Part shown: positions 25,556-33,718 of the stretch, one piece after another
Numbering within the stretch: the first letter of the stretch is position 1
Layout of the letters: every line of letters begins with the position of its first letter
NCBI GenBank assembly: GCA_002483135.1
Contig: DLHI01000007.1
Span: 124,001-188,000, forward strand
Direction: 5' to 3'
DNA from: Hyphomonadaceae bacterium UBA7672
Lineage (GTDB): Bacteria > Pseudomonadota > Alphaproteobacteria > Caulobacterales > Hyphomonadaceae
Length of the DNA: 64,000 nucleotides
The notes under the pieces: generated by a model
Told to the model about the DNA's origin: nothing
The model's database searches: none
What the model saw: the letters and a program-made list of their open reading frames with translations, nothing else
Program-made: the position numbers and the translations under genes

Positions 25556-25940
25556 TACCCAGCAATCCCTGTTCGAAGGTTAGAAGCTTCCGGCACCTTG
25601 TCAGCGCCTTGTAATAGTCGGCGGACATGACCTCGCGTGACAGCGAGACGCATTCCTTGAGAATATCGGTGGAGCGGACCGCGCCCATGAACTCGTTCAG
25701 GCGCATCACGAACTCGTCGTAGAACTGGTTGGCCCCTGGCGGGTCCAGGTACATCATCATGATCGGGAAATAGATCCGGCGGCCCGGCGTGTTCGCGTCT
25801 TCGGGCTGGATGATGTCCTTCTCGCGCAGGATCGACGCCTTGTTCTGCAGCAGCAGGACCGCACGGCGGTCGCCATTCTGCAGCACCGCTCCGTTGACCA
25901 CGAAGCGTTCGCCCGGCTTGAGCGAGAGTTTTAGCGGCAT
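25515..25940 (-). CDS. flbT: Flagellin mRNA regulator FlbT
   Basis: 141 residues. FlbT binds the 5' leader of flagellin mRNA and promotes its decay when flagellar assembly is blocked. Recognised by LSLKPGERFVVNGAVLQNGD, LLLQNKASILREKDIIQPE and RIYFPIMMMYLDP, followed by helices (FYDEFVMRLNEFM) and a family-typical C-terminus ADYYKALTRCRKLL. Translation starts at an ATG just after GGGAGGATGGA, an excellent ribosome-binding site. The 41 bases at its 3' end also encode the start of FlaF in another frame. Confidence 0.93.
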   Translation of the reverse strand: MPLKLSLKPGERFVVNGAVLQNGDRRAVLLLQNKASILREKDIIQPEDANTPGRRIYFPIMMMYLDPPGANQFYDEFVMRLNEFMGAVRSTDILKECVSLSREVMSADYYKALTRCRKLLTFEQGLLGNVHPGLSERGEED

Positions 25941-26115
25941 TCCATCCTCCCGGCCGGGCGCCAGTCCCCGGAATCCTGCCGGGAGTCTGAACGTGGCCGA
26001 ACCGCCGGTCTAGCCGCCGTTCCTTAAGTTTTGCTTGTGGGCCGCTAACCGGGCGGGAATCGGGAAATGTCGCAAAAAGCGCCTGACGCATGCGCGAAGA
26101 CGGCTGCAGCGGCGC

Positions 26116-26143
26116 CTTCCCATCGACTGCCAAATCCGCTCTA
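26116..26143 (+). promoter_or_regulatory. Promoter-like 28-bp element, copy 1
   Basis: Begins CTTCCCAT and ends GCCAAATCCGCTCTA; 23 of 28 bases match a second copy at 26750-26777, with an identical 15-base 3' end. It lies 53 bases before the ATG of the exported-protein gene, so it could be a promoter or shared operator. No known consensus was matched convincingly. Confidence 0.45.
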
Positions 26144-26196
26144 GTTCAGATACGGGAGCAGTCAGCAGGATATGCATGCCGGCAGGGGACAAGACC

Positions 26197-26673
26197 ATGC
26201 TGAAATGGACAGGTCTGGCGGTCGCGCTGGTTGCGATGGCACAACCCGCGTACGCACAAGTTGTCCCGCCGATCTACATCAGCAGCGAAGACAACACGCC
26301 TGCGCACGAAGCATGCAGCGCCACCTACGAGCCCGCAGTCGCCGCCATCCGCTCGACGCTGCGCACCAATAACGTCGAGATCTCGAACAAGCAGGACTAT
26401 TTCGACGACCTCGCCCTTCGAGCCTATGTGAACCTCAACGTGATCGAAGATGACGCCAAGTGCGTGGTCGCCTACAGCCTCTCCTTCGACACCCACATCA
26501 GCATCGAATTCCCGAGCGCGCTTGACCTAGGCTCCCGCTTTGCCACAGCGGTTCTGTGCGACAAGGGCGGGCTGATCGTCGCGCCCAGCGGCGACATCCG
26601 GAGCATGCTGACCAAGGCGCTGCGCGAGATCACCAATGAGTGCGTCGCCAAGCTCCGCGAATACGAAGAGTAG
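26197..26673 (+). CDS. Hypothetical exported protein
   Basis: 158 residues starting MLKWTGLAVALVAMAQPAYAQ, a textbook Sec signal peptide; the ATG follows GGCAGGGGAC. The mature protein begins VVPPIYISSEDNTPAHEA and has four cysteines (EACSATYEP, DAKCVVAY, AVLCDKGG, TNECVAKL), so two disulfides are likely in the periplasm. I recognise no family. It stands alone, after flbT (divergent) and 135 bases before the MoxR gene, and shares a promoter-like sequence with it. Confidence 0.75.
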   Translation: MLKWTGLAVALVAMAQPAYAQVVPPIYISSEDNTPAHEACSATYEPAVAAIRSTLRTNNVEISNKQDYFDDLALRAYVNLNVIEDDAKCVVAYSLSFDTHISIEFPSALDLGSRFATAVLCDKGGLIVAPSGDIRSMLTKALREITNECVAKLREYEE

Positions 26674-26749
26674 GCCAACACCCCGGACTACCTCCGGCAA
26701 TGGGGTGGACCATGCGGCGCATGGCCCGCCGGCGCCCGGCGTCGCATGA

Positions 26750-26777
26750 CTTCCAATTCGCGGCCAAATCCGCTCTA
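26750..26777 (+). promoter_or_regulatory. Promoter-like 28-bp element, copy 2
   Basis: Begins CTTCCAAT and ends GCCAAATCCGCTCTA. It differs from the copy at 26116 at only five central positions and lies 31 bases before the chosen MoxR ATG. Same orientation and similar distance to a start codon suggest a common transcription signal rather than chance. Confidence 0.45.
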
Positions 26778-26808
26778 ACCATGTTGATCGTTCCAGCGGG
26801 GAGTGCCC

Positions 26809-27666
26809 ATGTCCGACAAGAAGCGTTTCGAAGGCTCCGAGCATTACGTCGCGACGGATGATCTCCGGGTCGCCGTGAACGCCGCCATCGCGCTGGAGCG
26901 GCCGCTGCTGGTCAAGGGCGAACCGGGAACGGGCAAGACCATGCTGGCGCTGGAGGTTGCCCGCGCGCTCGGCATGCCGATCATCGAATGGCACATCAAA
27001 TCGACCACCAAGGCGCACCAGGGTCTCTATGAGTATGACGCCGTCGCCCGCCTGCGCGACGGACAGCTGGGCGAGGAACGCGCCCGCGACATTCGCAACT
27101 ACATCAAGAAAGGCAAGCTGTGGGAGGCGTTCACCGCGCCGGTGCGCCCGGTCCTGCTGATCGACGAGATCGACAAGGCCGACATCGAGTTTCCGAACGA
27201 CCTTCTGCAGGAACTCGATCGGATGGAGTTCTATTGCTACGAGCTCGACGAGACGATCAAGGCGAAGGTGCGCCCGGTCGTGATCATCACCTCCAACAAC
27301 GAGAAGGAACTGCCCGACGCCTTCCTGCGCCGCTGCTTCTTCCACTACATCAAATTCCCCGACGACCAGACGATGAGCTCGATCATCGACGTCCACTTCC
27401 CGGGGATCAAGAAACGCCTCGTCAGCGAGGCTCTGGCCACCTTCTATCGCATGCGCGACGTGCCGGGCCTGAAAAAGAAGCCGTCCACGTCCGAACTGCT
27501 CGACTGGCTCAAGTTGCTGATGTCGGAAGACATCGACGTCGAGACGCTGCGCGAGAAGAATCCGAACAAGCTGGTCCCTCCCCTGCACGGCGCGCTGCTG
27601 AAAAACGAGCAGGACATTCAGCTGTTCGAACGCCTCGCCTTCCTGGCGCGCCGGGAAAACGGCTGA
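26809..27666 (+). CDS. MoxR-type AAA+ ATPase
   Basis: 285 residues with Walker A GEPGTGKT (37-44), Walker B LLIDEID (116-122), and sensor ITSNNEKELPDAFLRRC. This is the MoxR branch that includes CoxD, chaperones that act with von Willebrand A proteins to mature metalloenzymes or envelope complexes. The ATG follows GCGGGGAG; a GTG six bases earlier is the alternative. The usual VWA (CoxE-type) partner gene does not follow: the next gene encodes an unrelated membrane protein, so the partner must be elsewhere. Confidence 0.92.
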   Translation: MSDKKRFEGSEHYVATDDLRVAVNAAIALERPLLVKGEPGTGKTMLALEVARALGMPIIEWHIKSTTKAHQGLYEYDAVARLRDGQLGEERARDIRNYIKKGKLWEAFTAPVRPVLLIDEIDKADIEFPNDLLQELDRMEFYCYELDETIKAKVRPVVIITSNNEKELPDAFLRRCFFHYIKFPDDQTMSSIIDVHFPGIKKRLVSEALATFYRMRDVPGLKKKPSTSELLDWLKLLMSEDIDVETLREKNPNKLVPPLHGALLKNEQDIQLFERLAFLARRENG

Positions 27667-27760
27667 GGCCTTTGCGTAAGGCCCCGCTTGCGTCAGGGCT
27701 GGCGTCCAGGGCGGATAAGTCTAGGCTATCCCTCATCAGGTCCAGGGAGGGACGCACACC

Positions 27761-28408
27761 ATGCTCATGAATATCGTCCGCATCGCCAAGGTTGTGGCGC
27801 TGCTCGCCTTCGTGCTGCCTTGGGCGGCAATCTCGTGTAACGGGACAGATCTCGCAACGGCTTCGGGCATCGAACTGATCCAGGGCACGATGTCGGAGAA
27901 CCCACAGGCATCCGAACAGATGGCGGCCGCCATGGGCATGCCGGCCGACGCGACGACGTCAACGGACGGTTCAATGACGGAGGGTTCATCGAGCGCGCCC
28001 AAGATGGAGATGAACATCTTCGCGCTGGGCGCGGCCATCGTGACCGTACTCGGGCTAGCGCTCACCTTCTTCGGCAGGATCGCGCCCATTGCGACGCTGG
28101 TGACCAGCCTGGTTGCGGCCGGTCTCGTCTATGGCGCGGTGTGGCAATTCCGGCAGGAGATCATGAAGTCCGACATGGCGCAGGAACAGGGCGGCGGCGC
28201 ACCTCCGAGTTCGGTCACTATGGACAATCCGTTCGCCGCAGACATGGGCGCGATGAACCAGATGGGCGCCAACATGGCCAACGAACTTGTCCAGGAGCGC
28301 ATTGGCTTCTGGCTGGCGATTGGCGGCTTGCTGGTGGCGGCGGCCGCAAGCGGCCTCGCGCTTGCCAACCGTGGCGGCGGCGCCGCCGTTCGCCCGGACA
28401 GCATGTAG
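27761..28408 (+). CDS. Hypothetical three-helix membrane protein, Met-rich
   Basis: 215 residues with an N-terminal membrane helix (about 4-24, with ISCNG resembling no clear lipobox), a Met/Ser/Thr-rich loop (about 30-80, containing SEQMAAAMGMPADATTST and a MTEGSSS segment), two central helices (about 84-130), a second Met-rich loop (NPFAADMGAMNQMGANMANE) and a final helix (about 180-205). The repeated methionines could bind metal, which is speculation. The gene follows the MoxR gene by 94 bases and may form an operon with it. Confidence 0.75.
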   Translation: MLMNIVRIAKVVALLAFVLPWAAISCNGTDLATASGIELIQGTMSENPQASEQMAAAMGMPADATTSTDGSMTEGSSSAPKMEMNIFALGAAIVTVLGLALTFFGRIAPIATLVTSLVAAGLVYGAVWQFRQEIMKSDMAQEQGGGAPPSSVTMDNPFAADMGAMNQMGANMANELVQERIGFWLAIGGLLVAAAASGLALANRGGGAAVRPDSM

Positions 28409-28426
28409 AACGCACAGCAAGGCTCG

Positions 28427-28444
28427 GACGCTGCTTGCAGCGTC
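28427..28444. terminator. Hairpin between convergent genes
   Basis: GACGCTGC and GCAGCGTC form an 8-base stem around TT (effectively a four-base loop after opening one pair). It lies exactly between the membrane-protein gene and the argE-like gene, abutting the latter's stop. No T-run follows on either strand, so the terminator role is uncertain. Confidence 0.4.
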
Positions 28445-29605
28445 TCAGCCAGCGCGCAGCGTATCGAGAAAGCGCGCGAACACCTGCAGCCCCTTCTCGA
28501 TTTCCGAGACTGCCACGAACTCGTTGGGCTGGTGCGCCTGCTCGACCGAACCGGGGCCGCAGATCACGGCAGGAAAACCGGCTTTCTGGAACTGGCCGCC
28601 CTCTGTTGCGAAAGCCGCAACTCGAACCGCGTTGTCGCCCGTCAGCGCGCGCATGAAAGCCTCCGCAGGGCTGTCGCGGCGCAATTCCATCGGCGGCGCG
28701 TCGGCGGTCAGCTTCACCACGATGCCGCATTCAGGCCCGAGCTTGGCCAGGCGCGCATGGGCTGCGGCGACCTGATCGAAGAAGGGCCGCAGCATCGCAT
28801 CGGGATTGTTGCCCGGCACGGTGCGCACGTCGAACACGAAGCGGCATTCGCGCGCGAGGATATTCGCCGCCGTGCCGCCGCCAATCTCGCCCACGGTGAT
28901 GGTCGTCCATGACGGATCGAATTCGGAGTTCTTCGGCGCAGCTTCTTCCTGCTCGCGCGCGATGCGGCGCAGCATGGCAAGAAGGTCGATCGCCTCGTGG
29001 ATGGCTGACGCGCCCATGCGCGGATCGGACGAATGCGCTGCCTTGCCCGTGATGTGCACCTCGTAGTCGCGGATGCCCTTGTGCGCCGACAAAACGCCCC
29101 ACAACGTCGGCTCGCCCACCCAGACGACGGAGGGCGCGGCGCCGCGGCGGCCGATCTCGGCGATCATGGGCTCGACGCCGGCGCAGCCGATCTCCTCGTC
29201 ATAACTGAACGCGAAATGCACCGGCCGCTTGAGCGGGATTTTCGAGATGGTTTCAGCGTGCGCGAGGGAAAGGGCGATGAAGCCCTTCATGTCTGTCGTA
29301 CCGCGCGCGAACCACTTGCCGCCCGTCTCGATCATGTCGAACGGATCGGTGACCCAGGGCTGGCCGTCGACGGGGACAACATCCGTATGCCCCGAAAGGA
29401 CAATGCCGCCGGGAACATCAGGGCCGAGACGCGCCCAGAGATTCGACTTCTTCCCGTCCTCGCTGGGCACGCGCACGAGTTGAGCGCCGAGGGGGCGAAG
29501 AAAATCCTCCACCCATTCGATCAGTGGTAGGTTGCTATCGCGCGATGTTGTGTCGAACGCACACAGGCGGTGGAGGATCTCGCGGACGCGGGCAAGGGAT
29601 GTCAT
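28445..29605 (-). CDS. argE: Acetylornithine deacetylase ArgE / M20 peptidase family
   Basis: 386 residues. ArgE hydrolyses N-acetylornithine to ornithine in arginine biosynthesis. Metal-site motifs are all visible: SGHTDVVPVDGQPW (about 70-83), RGTTDMKGFIA (about 96-106), SYDEEIGCAG (about 132-141, the catalytic Glu pair) and VGEPTLW. The dimerisation domain begins GIRDYEVHITGKAAHSSDPR. The final GPGSVEQAHQPNEFV carries the last His ligand. Full length, no odd residues. A different M20 amidohydrolase substrate cannot be excluded; there are no arginine genes next to it. Confidence 0.87.
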   Translation of the reverse strand: MTSLARVREILHRLCAFDTTSRDSNLPLIEWVEDFLRPLGAQLVRVPSEDGKKSNLWARLGPDVPGGIVLSGHTDVVPVDGQPWVTDPFDMIETGGKWFARGTTDMKGFIALSLAHAETISKIPLKRPVHFAFSYDEEIGCAGVEPMIAEIGRRGAAPSVVWVGEPTLWGVLSAHKGIRDYEVHITGKAAHSSDPRMGASAIHEAIDLLAMLRRIAREQEEAAPKNSEFDPSWTTITVGEIGGGTAANILARECRFVFDVRTVPGNNPDAMLRPFFDQVAAAHARLAKLGPECGIVVKLTADAPPMELRRDSPAEAFMRALTGDNAVRVAAFATEGGQFQKAGFPAVICGPGSVEQAHQPNEFVAVSEIEKGLQVFARFLDTLRAG

Positions 29606-29655
29606 GGCCCAAGGCTAGCGATAGACATTTGCCGCGCAAGGCTTAAGCGGAGGCC

Positions 29656-30081
29656 ATGTACCACTTTCACGCTGGCACGGGCCCGGACACACAGGCGATC
29701 GGCATCGCGCTGGAAGAGATGTTCATCAGCTATACACTGGCCGAACGCCGCGCGCCCGTGCCGGTGATGATCGTCGGCCAAGCGCGCCTGCCGGATGCGG
29801 CCAACATTCTCGTCGCGATGGCGCGCCAGTCGAACCGCTTCCTGCCGCCCGATGTGGAGGCCGCGAAGCGCTGGCTGTCGAAGACGCCGCCTGATCTTGC
29901 CGAACTCGAAGCAGCCTTGACCGGTCAGGACTACATCCTCGGCCCCTACTCCATCGCCGACATAGCGATGTACCCGCGCCACGCGTTCGCGCGCGATCTC
30001 CCGCCTGCAGTCGAGACGTGGCGCGCACGCCTCAGCCTGCGGCCGGCGCTGGGCCGCGGCATGGGCGTGTTCGCTGTATAA
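29656..30081 (+). CDS. Short glutathione S-transferase-like protein
   Basis: 141 residues, about two thirds of a normal GST. The N-terminal part (EEMFISYTLAERRAPVPVMIVGQARLPDA) resembles a shortened thioredoxin-like domain, and ALTGQDYILGPYSIADIAMYP (about 86-106) is a clear GST C-domain signature (N-capping box Ser-Ile-Ala-Asp). The usual cis-Pro and Glu-Ser glutathione-binding sequence is missing, so activity towards glutathione is doubtful. It is divergent from argE (51 bases apart) and convergent with the FKBP gene. Confidence 0.7.
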   Translation: MYHFHAGTGPDTQAIGIALEEMFISYTLAERRAPVPVMIVGQARLPDAANILVAMARQSNRFLPPDVEAAKRWLSKTPPDLAELEAALTGQDYILGPYSIADIAMYPRHAFARDLPPAVETWRARLSLRPALGRGMGVFAV

Positions 30082-30085
30082 AGCC

Positions 30086-31003
30086 CTATTGCGGCGGCGG
30101 CATCTGCGCCGGGTTCGGCGGACCGAAGTTTTTGAGCTCGATCTCGTAGATCACCGTGGAATTCGGCGGGATGCGATCCGCGCTTTCCTCGCCATAATTG
30201 ATCTGCGCCGGCATGCGCACCATCCAGCGATCACCCGGCCGCATCAGCTTCACGGCCTCCTGCCATCCCGGCGTCAGGCCGGAGACGAGGAACTGTTTGG
30301 AGCTGCCTTCGAGGTAGGTGGAAATCACGAGGCTGGAATCGAGCTTTTCCTCGATCGTTTCACCGACCTGATAGTCGGGGTCTTCCAGACGACCTGCGAA
30401 ATCGACGTCCACCACATCGCCAGGCCCCGGGGACGCGCCGTCGGCGGGGCCGGATTCGATGATGCGGTACTCGAGGCCTGACGGCAGACGCACAATGTCG
30501 GACGCATCGGTCGGCCACGGCAGCGCGGCGGGCCACGGATCGGGCAGGACGCGCACGAGTTCAACCTGGAACATCAGATCGGAGTTGGGCGGAATCGCGC
30601 CGCCGGCGCCCTGCTCGCCATAGCCCTGGTCGGAGGGAATCCAGAACATGAACATGTCGCCCGGCTTCATCTTCTGCAGGCCGTCGCGCCAGCCGGGGAT
30701 CAGCACGCTGAGCGGATAAGTCGCGGTCTCGCCGCGCTGGTAGGACGAATCGAAGATCAGCCCCGTCTTGGCAATGCGGCCGTCATAGCGAACCTCGACC
30801 CGGTCGCGCAGCGTGGGGCTCACGCCCTTGGCGTCGCCCCGCGTGACGGCGAAGTATTCAACGCCCGTCTCCAGCTTCTCGATACCCGGGCGACCATGGT
30901 CCCACGGATGCATCGTGGCCCAGGGATCCTTGGCGTCGACCGCGGCGCGGTTGCACGCGGCCAGCGTCAGCGCAAGCATTGCTGCAAGGACCATGCGGAT
31001 CAT
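30086..31003 (-). CDS. Double FKBP-type peptidyl-prolyl isomerase lipoprotein
   Basis: 305 residues. A lipoprotein signal ends LTLAAC (Cys at 17), so it should be anchored in the envelope, where it would assist protein folding. Two FKBP domains follow: the first (about 60-155) with VEVRYDGRIAKTGLIFDSSY, GWRDGLQKMKPGD and GYGEQGAGGAIPPNSDLMF; the second (about 170-295) with VDVDFAGRLEDPDYQ, GWQEAVKLMRPGDRW and IPPNSTVIYEIEL. The tandem within one lipoprotein is less common than single-domain FkpA/MIP proteins. Confidence 0.88.
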   Translation of the reverse strand: MIRMVLAAMLALTLAACNRAAVDAKDPWATMHPWDHGRPGIEKLETGVEYFAVTRGDAKGVSPTLRDRVEVRYDGRIAKTGLIFDSSYQRGETATYPLSVLIPGWRDGLQKMKPGDMFMFWIPSDQGYGEQGAGGAIPPNSDLMFQVELVRVLPDPWPAALPWPTDASDIVRLPSGLEYRIIESGPADGASPGPGDVVDVDFAGRLEDPDYQVGETIEEKLDSSLVISTYLEGSSKQFLVSGLTPGWQEAVKLMRPGDRWMVRMPAQINYGEESADRIPPNSTVIYEIELKNFGPPNPAQMPPPQ

Positions 31004-31124
31004 GGGTTAGTCCCTCTGTTTTCTGATTCCCGCCGGGAATGTCGCAGGGGTGTTAGCATCGCTTCGGGCCCCGCGCGAGAGCCGGAAATTCACGCCTTCC
31101 TGAGCCGGAAATCGGTTCCCCGGA

Positions 31125-32384
31125 TCAGTTCGTCCGGGGCGGGTATCCGGCCCGGTTCAGGGCATTGATGATTTCCTGCGTGTGCAGGGCGTCGCGGGTC
31201 TCAATCGTGATGTCGAACTCGGCGCCCTTGGCCGGCACGTCGAGCGCCATGCGATTGTGGCTGACCTCGATAATGTTGCCGCCATTCTCGCCGATCACAG
31301 TCGCCACGGCCGCAAGAAGGCCCGGCTGATCATTGCCGATGATGCGGATCGAGGTGATGCGCTTCTCGCGCACCAGCGAGCGCGTCAGCACGGACGCCAG
31401 CAGGCGCGTGTCGATGTTCCCGCCGGTGAGGACCAGGACAACCTTTCGATTGCGGAACAGGTGCGGCTCTTCCAGCAGGGCGGCAAGGCCCGCAGCGCCC
31501 GCGCCTTCCGCCACCGTCTTTTCGACCGTGGCGAACAGCGTGACGGCGCGCTCCAGCGTGTCCTCGTTCACGACGATGACGCGTTCCATCAGCCTACGCA
31601 GGATTTCGAGCGTGAGGCGGCCGACGGTCTTGACCGCGATGCCTTCGGCGATGGTGGCGCCGCCGACCTTCGGCTCCTCGCCGCGCAGCTCGGCCGCCAG
31701 CGAAGCGTACATCGCCGCTTCGACGCCATAGATCGACACCGCCGGGCGGCGCGCCTTGATGGCGGTCGCAACGCCGGCCGACAGGCCGCCGCCGCCCACA
31801 GGGATCACCACCGCGTCGAAGTCAGGCAGGTCTTCCATGATCTCGAGGCCAACCGTGCCCTGCCCCGCGATAATCTTCGGATCATCGAACGGGTGGACGA
31901 AGGTGAGGCCGTCCTTCTTCTCGAGTTCACGCGCATGACCGTCAGCATCCGCCAGCGATTGGCCGTGAATGATCACCTTCGCGCCGAAATTGCGCGTGTG
32001 TTCGATCTTCACGAAGGGGGTGCCGTTGGGCATCACGATGGTCGACGGAATGCCAAGCCGCGAGGCGTGATAGGCGACGCCCTGCGCGTGATTGCCCGCC
32101 GACATCGCGACGACGCCCGCGGCCTTTTCCGAGTTCGAAAGCGATAGCAGCTTGTTGAGCGCGCCGCGTTCCTTGTACGACGCCGTGAACTGCAGGTTCT
32201 CGAACTTGATCCAGACCTGCGCGCCTGTGATTTCAGACAACGTGCGCGAATAGCGCAGTGGCGTGCGCTCCACCTTGCCGGCGATGGCCTGGGCCGCCGC
32301 CTCGATATCGGCCAAGTTCACCGGCGGGGCGCTGGCGGCATTTGCTGGCTTTGCGGTCACGGCGGCTGCCTTTCGCATGGGCAT
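31125..32384 (-). CDS. Threonine ammonia-lyase (dehydratase) with ACT-type C-terminus
   Basis: 419 residues. Deaminates threonine to 2-oxobutanoate, the first step to isoleucine. The PLP lysine lies in SYKERGA (about 67-73), the phosphate loop in VGGGGLSAGV, and AMSAGNHAQGVAYHA is the substrate loop. A single C-terminal ACT domain (about 335-415: RIIGNDQPGLLAAVATVIGE) makes it the shorter ilvA/tdcB class with predicted allosteric control. Neighbours are unrelated, so biosynthetic versus catabolic use cannot be decided here. Confidence 0.93.
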   Translation of the reverse strand: MPMRKAAAVTAKPANAASAPPVNLADIEAAAQAIAGKVERTPLRYSRTLSEITGAQVWIKFENLQFTASYKERGALNKLLSLSNSEKAAGVVAMSAGNHAQGVAYHASRLGIPSTIVMPNGTPFVKIEHTRNFGAKVIIHGQSLADADGHARELEKKDGLTFVHPFDDPKIIAGQGTVGLEIMEDLPDFDAVVIPVGGGGLSAGVATAIKARRPAVSIYGVEAAMYASLAAELRGEEPKVGGATIAEGIAVKTVGRLTLEILRRLMERVIVVNEDTLERAVTLFATVEKTVAEGAGAAGLAALLEEPHLFRNRKVVLVLTGGNIDTRLLASVLTRSLVREKRITSIRIIGNDQPGLLAAVATVIGENGGNIIEVSHNRMALDVPAKGAEFDITIETRDALHTQEIINALNRAGYPPRTN

Positions 32385-32468
32385 TGTGCGGTTGAAGCTG
32401 GGGCGTCCCTATACCCTAATCCGCCGGGATAAAAGCCCGGTTGCCGACGGGGGATTCAGCCGGTTGGC

Positions 32469-33566
32469 TCAGGCCGCGCGATCAGCCGGGGCGGCAAGGC
32501 CGCGCGCGATATCCAGCCGGCGCATAGCCTTTGCGGGCCATTCGCGCGCCGGGCCCACAGGCAGGCGTTCAATCAGGGCGCGCATCTGGAATTGGGCCGC
32601 CTTGTAGGCCGCCGACAGACCCGGGCGGCCGATGAAGCCCGCACCGATGGGACGGGCATGATTGGCCAGGCTTTCCTTGAAGGCATAGTCGCCAGGACCA
32701 AGGTCCATCTCTGTAAAGCCGGCTTCGGCCGCCGCACGTATCGCCTCGACGAACAGGATCAGGCCGGGCGAATGCACCGCGAGGTTTGCGTCATGAGCGA
32801 CGAACCATGCGTGCAGCGCTCGCCGCGCACGCAGGCAGAAGAGGACAGCTGCGGGCTGGCCCTTCACGCGCAGCACGAACATGGCGCCGCCAAAATGCGG
32901 ATCGGCGGCTGGCCACGCAAAGCAGTCGCGCACGACGCGGTCGATCCACGCATGCTCGAAGATATCGGTGACCCCCGTGCGCTTCATCTGCGCGCGCTTC
33001 CAGCGCAGCAGCATTTCGAAGGCCTCAGGGTCTGTCGAGAAGGATTCGATGTCGACATCACCGCCCTGATCGCGCGTCAGCTTTGCGAGTTTCTTGCGTG
33101 TGCGTGAGATCGTTTTCGACCCGGCAGCGGCGCGCTGGTCACACCAGTCCTGCCAGCCGCCAGCAAACCGCACGACATGGCCGGCGTCGCGCGCAAACAG
33201 GCAGTCGGCGACTGCGTTGTTGGCAAGGCCCGCCGTGAGATCGATCCGTCCGACGCCAAGCTCGCGTACCGCCAGCGAAAGATCGACGCCTGCAGGTCCG
33301 ATAAACGCCTGATAATCGCAGATCGGTCCGCCTACCGGCATGGCCGCGTTTGAACTGGACAGCTGCACGGGCAGAAACCCGACAGCGCCATTCTGATCGT
33401 CGCGGAAGACGGCCACGCTTACATCGCCTCGATGGCGCGCCACCAGCTGCACCCAGTCCGGCGTCAGATACGGGCTGGTCAGCTCGGCGTCAGCCACTAG
33501 GGCGTCGCGCCAACGCGCAACGTCCTGCGATTCAAGCGCGAGAGGGCTTACACACTCGACCCGCAT
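32469..33566 (-). CDS. CelD-like GNAT acetyltransferase (BioF2-like domain)
   Basis: 365 residues. The N-terminal part (ALESQDVARWRDALVADAEL, TSPYLTPDWVQLVARHRGDV) and the C-terminal half with FHAWFVAHDANLAVHSPGLILF-type sequence and MDLGPGDYAFKESL (about 290-303) are the marks of the Acetyltransf_6/CelD family, which acts on cell-surface polysaccharides or related substrates. RTRKKLAKLTRDQGGDVDIES is a conserved basic-to-acidic stretch. The actual substrate is unknown. It is divergent from the CocE-like gene, which starts 153 bases away. Confidence 0.82.
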   Translation of the reverse strand: MRVECVSPLALESQDVARWRDALVADAELTSPYLTPDWVQLVARHRGDVSVAVFRDDQNGAVGFLPVQLSSSNAAMPVGGPICDYQAFIGPAGVDLSLAVRELGVGRIDLTAGLANNAVADCLFARDAGHVVRFAGGWQDWCDQRAAAGSKTISRTRKKLAKLTRDQGGDVDIESFSTDPEAFEMLLRWKRAQMKRTGVTDIFEHAWIDRVVRDCFAWPAADPHFGGAMFVLRVKGQPAAVLFCLRARRALHAWFVAHDANLAVHSPGLILFVEAIRAAAEAGFTEMDLGPGDYAFKESLANHARPIGAGFIGRPGLSAAYKAAQFQMRALIERLPVGPAREWPAKAMRRLDIARGLAAPADRAA

Positions 33567-33718
33567 GGGGACGCAATCCCGGTTCTACCTGCATCTGGAA
33601 TCCTGCCAGACAGACCGGTCTATTTCGTGAATCGCGATCGGTGAATTTTGATGGATTCCCGACGCGGGGCGCTTCAGAGTTCCGGAAGAGCCATGAAAAG
33701 ACGTCTCGGGAGGACGGC

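Noticed and set aside
33350..33718. In-frame extension upstream of the CocE-like gene
   Set aside because: It overlaps the divergent acetyltransferase gene, and the ATG at 33719 has a strong ribosome-binding site and starts a signal peptide.
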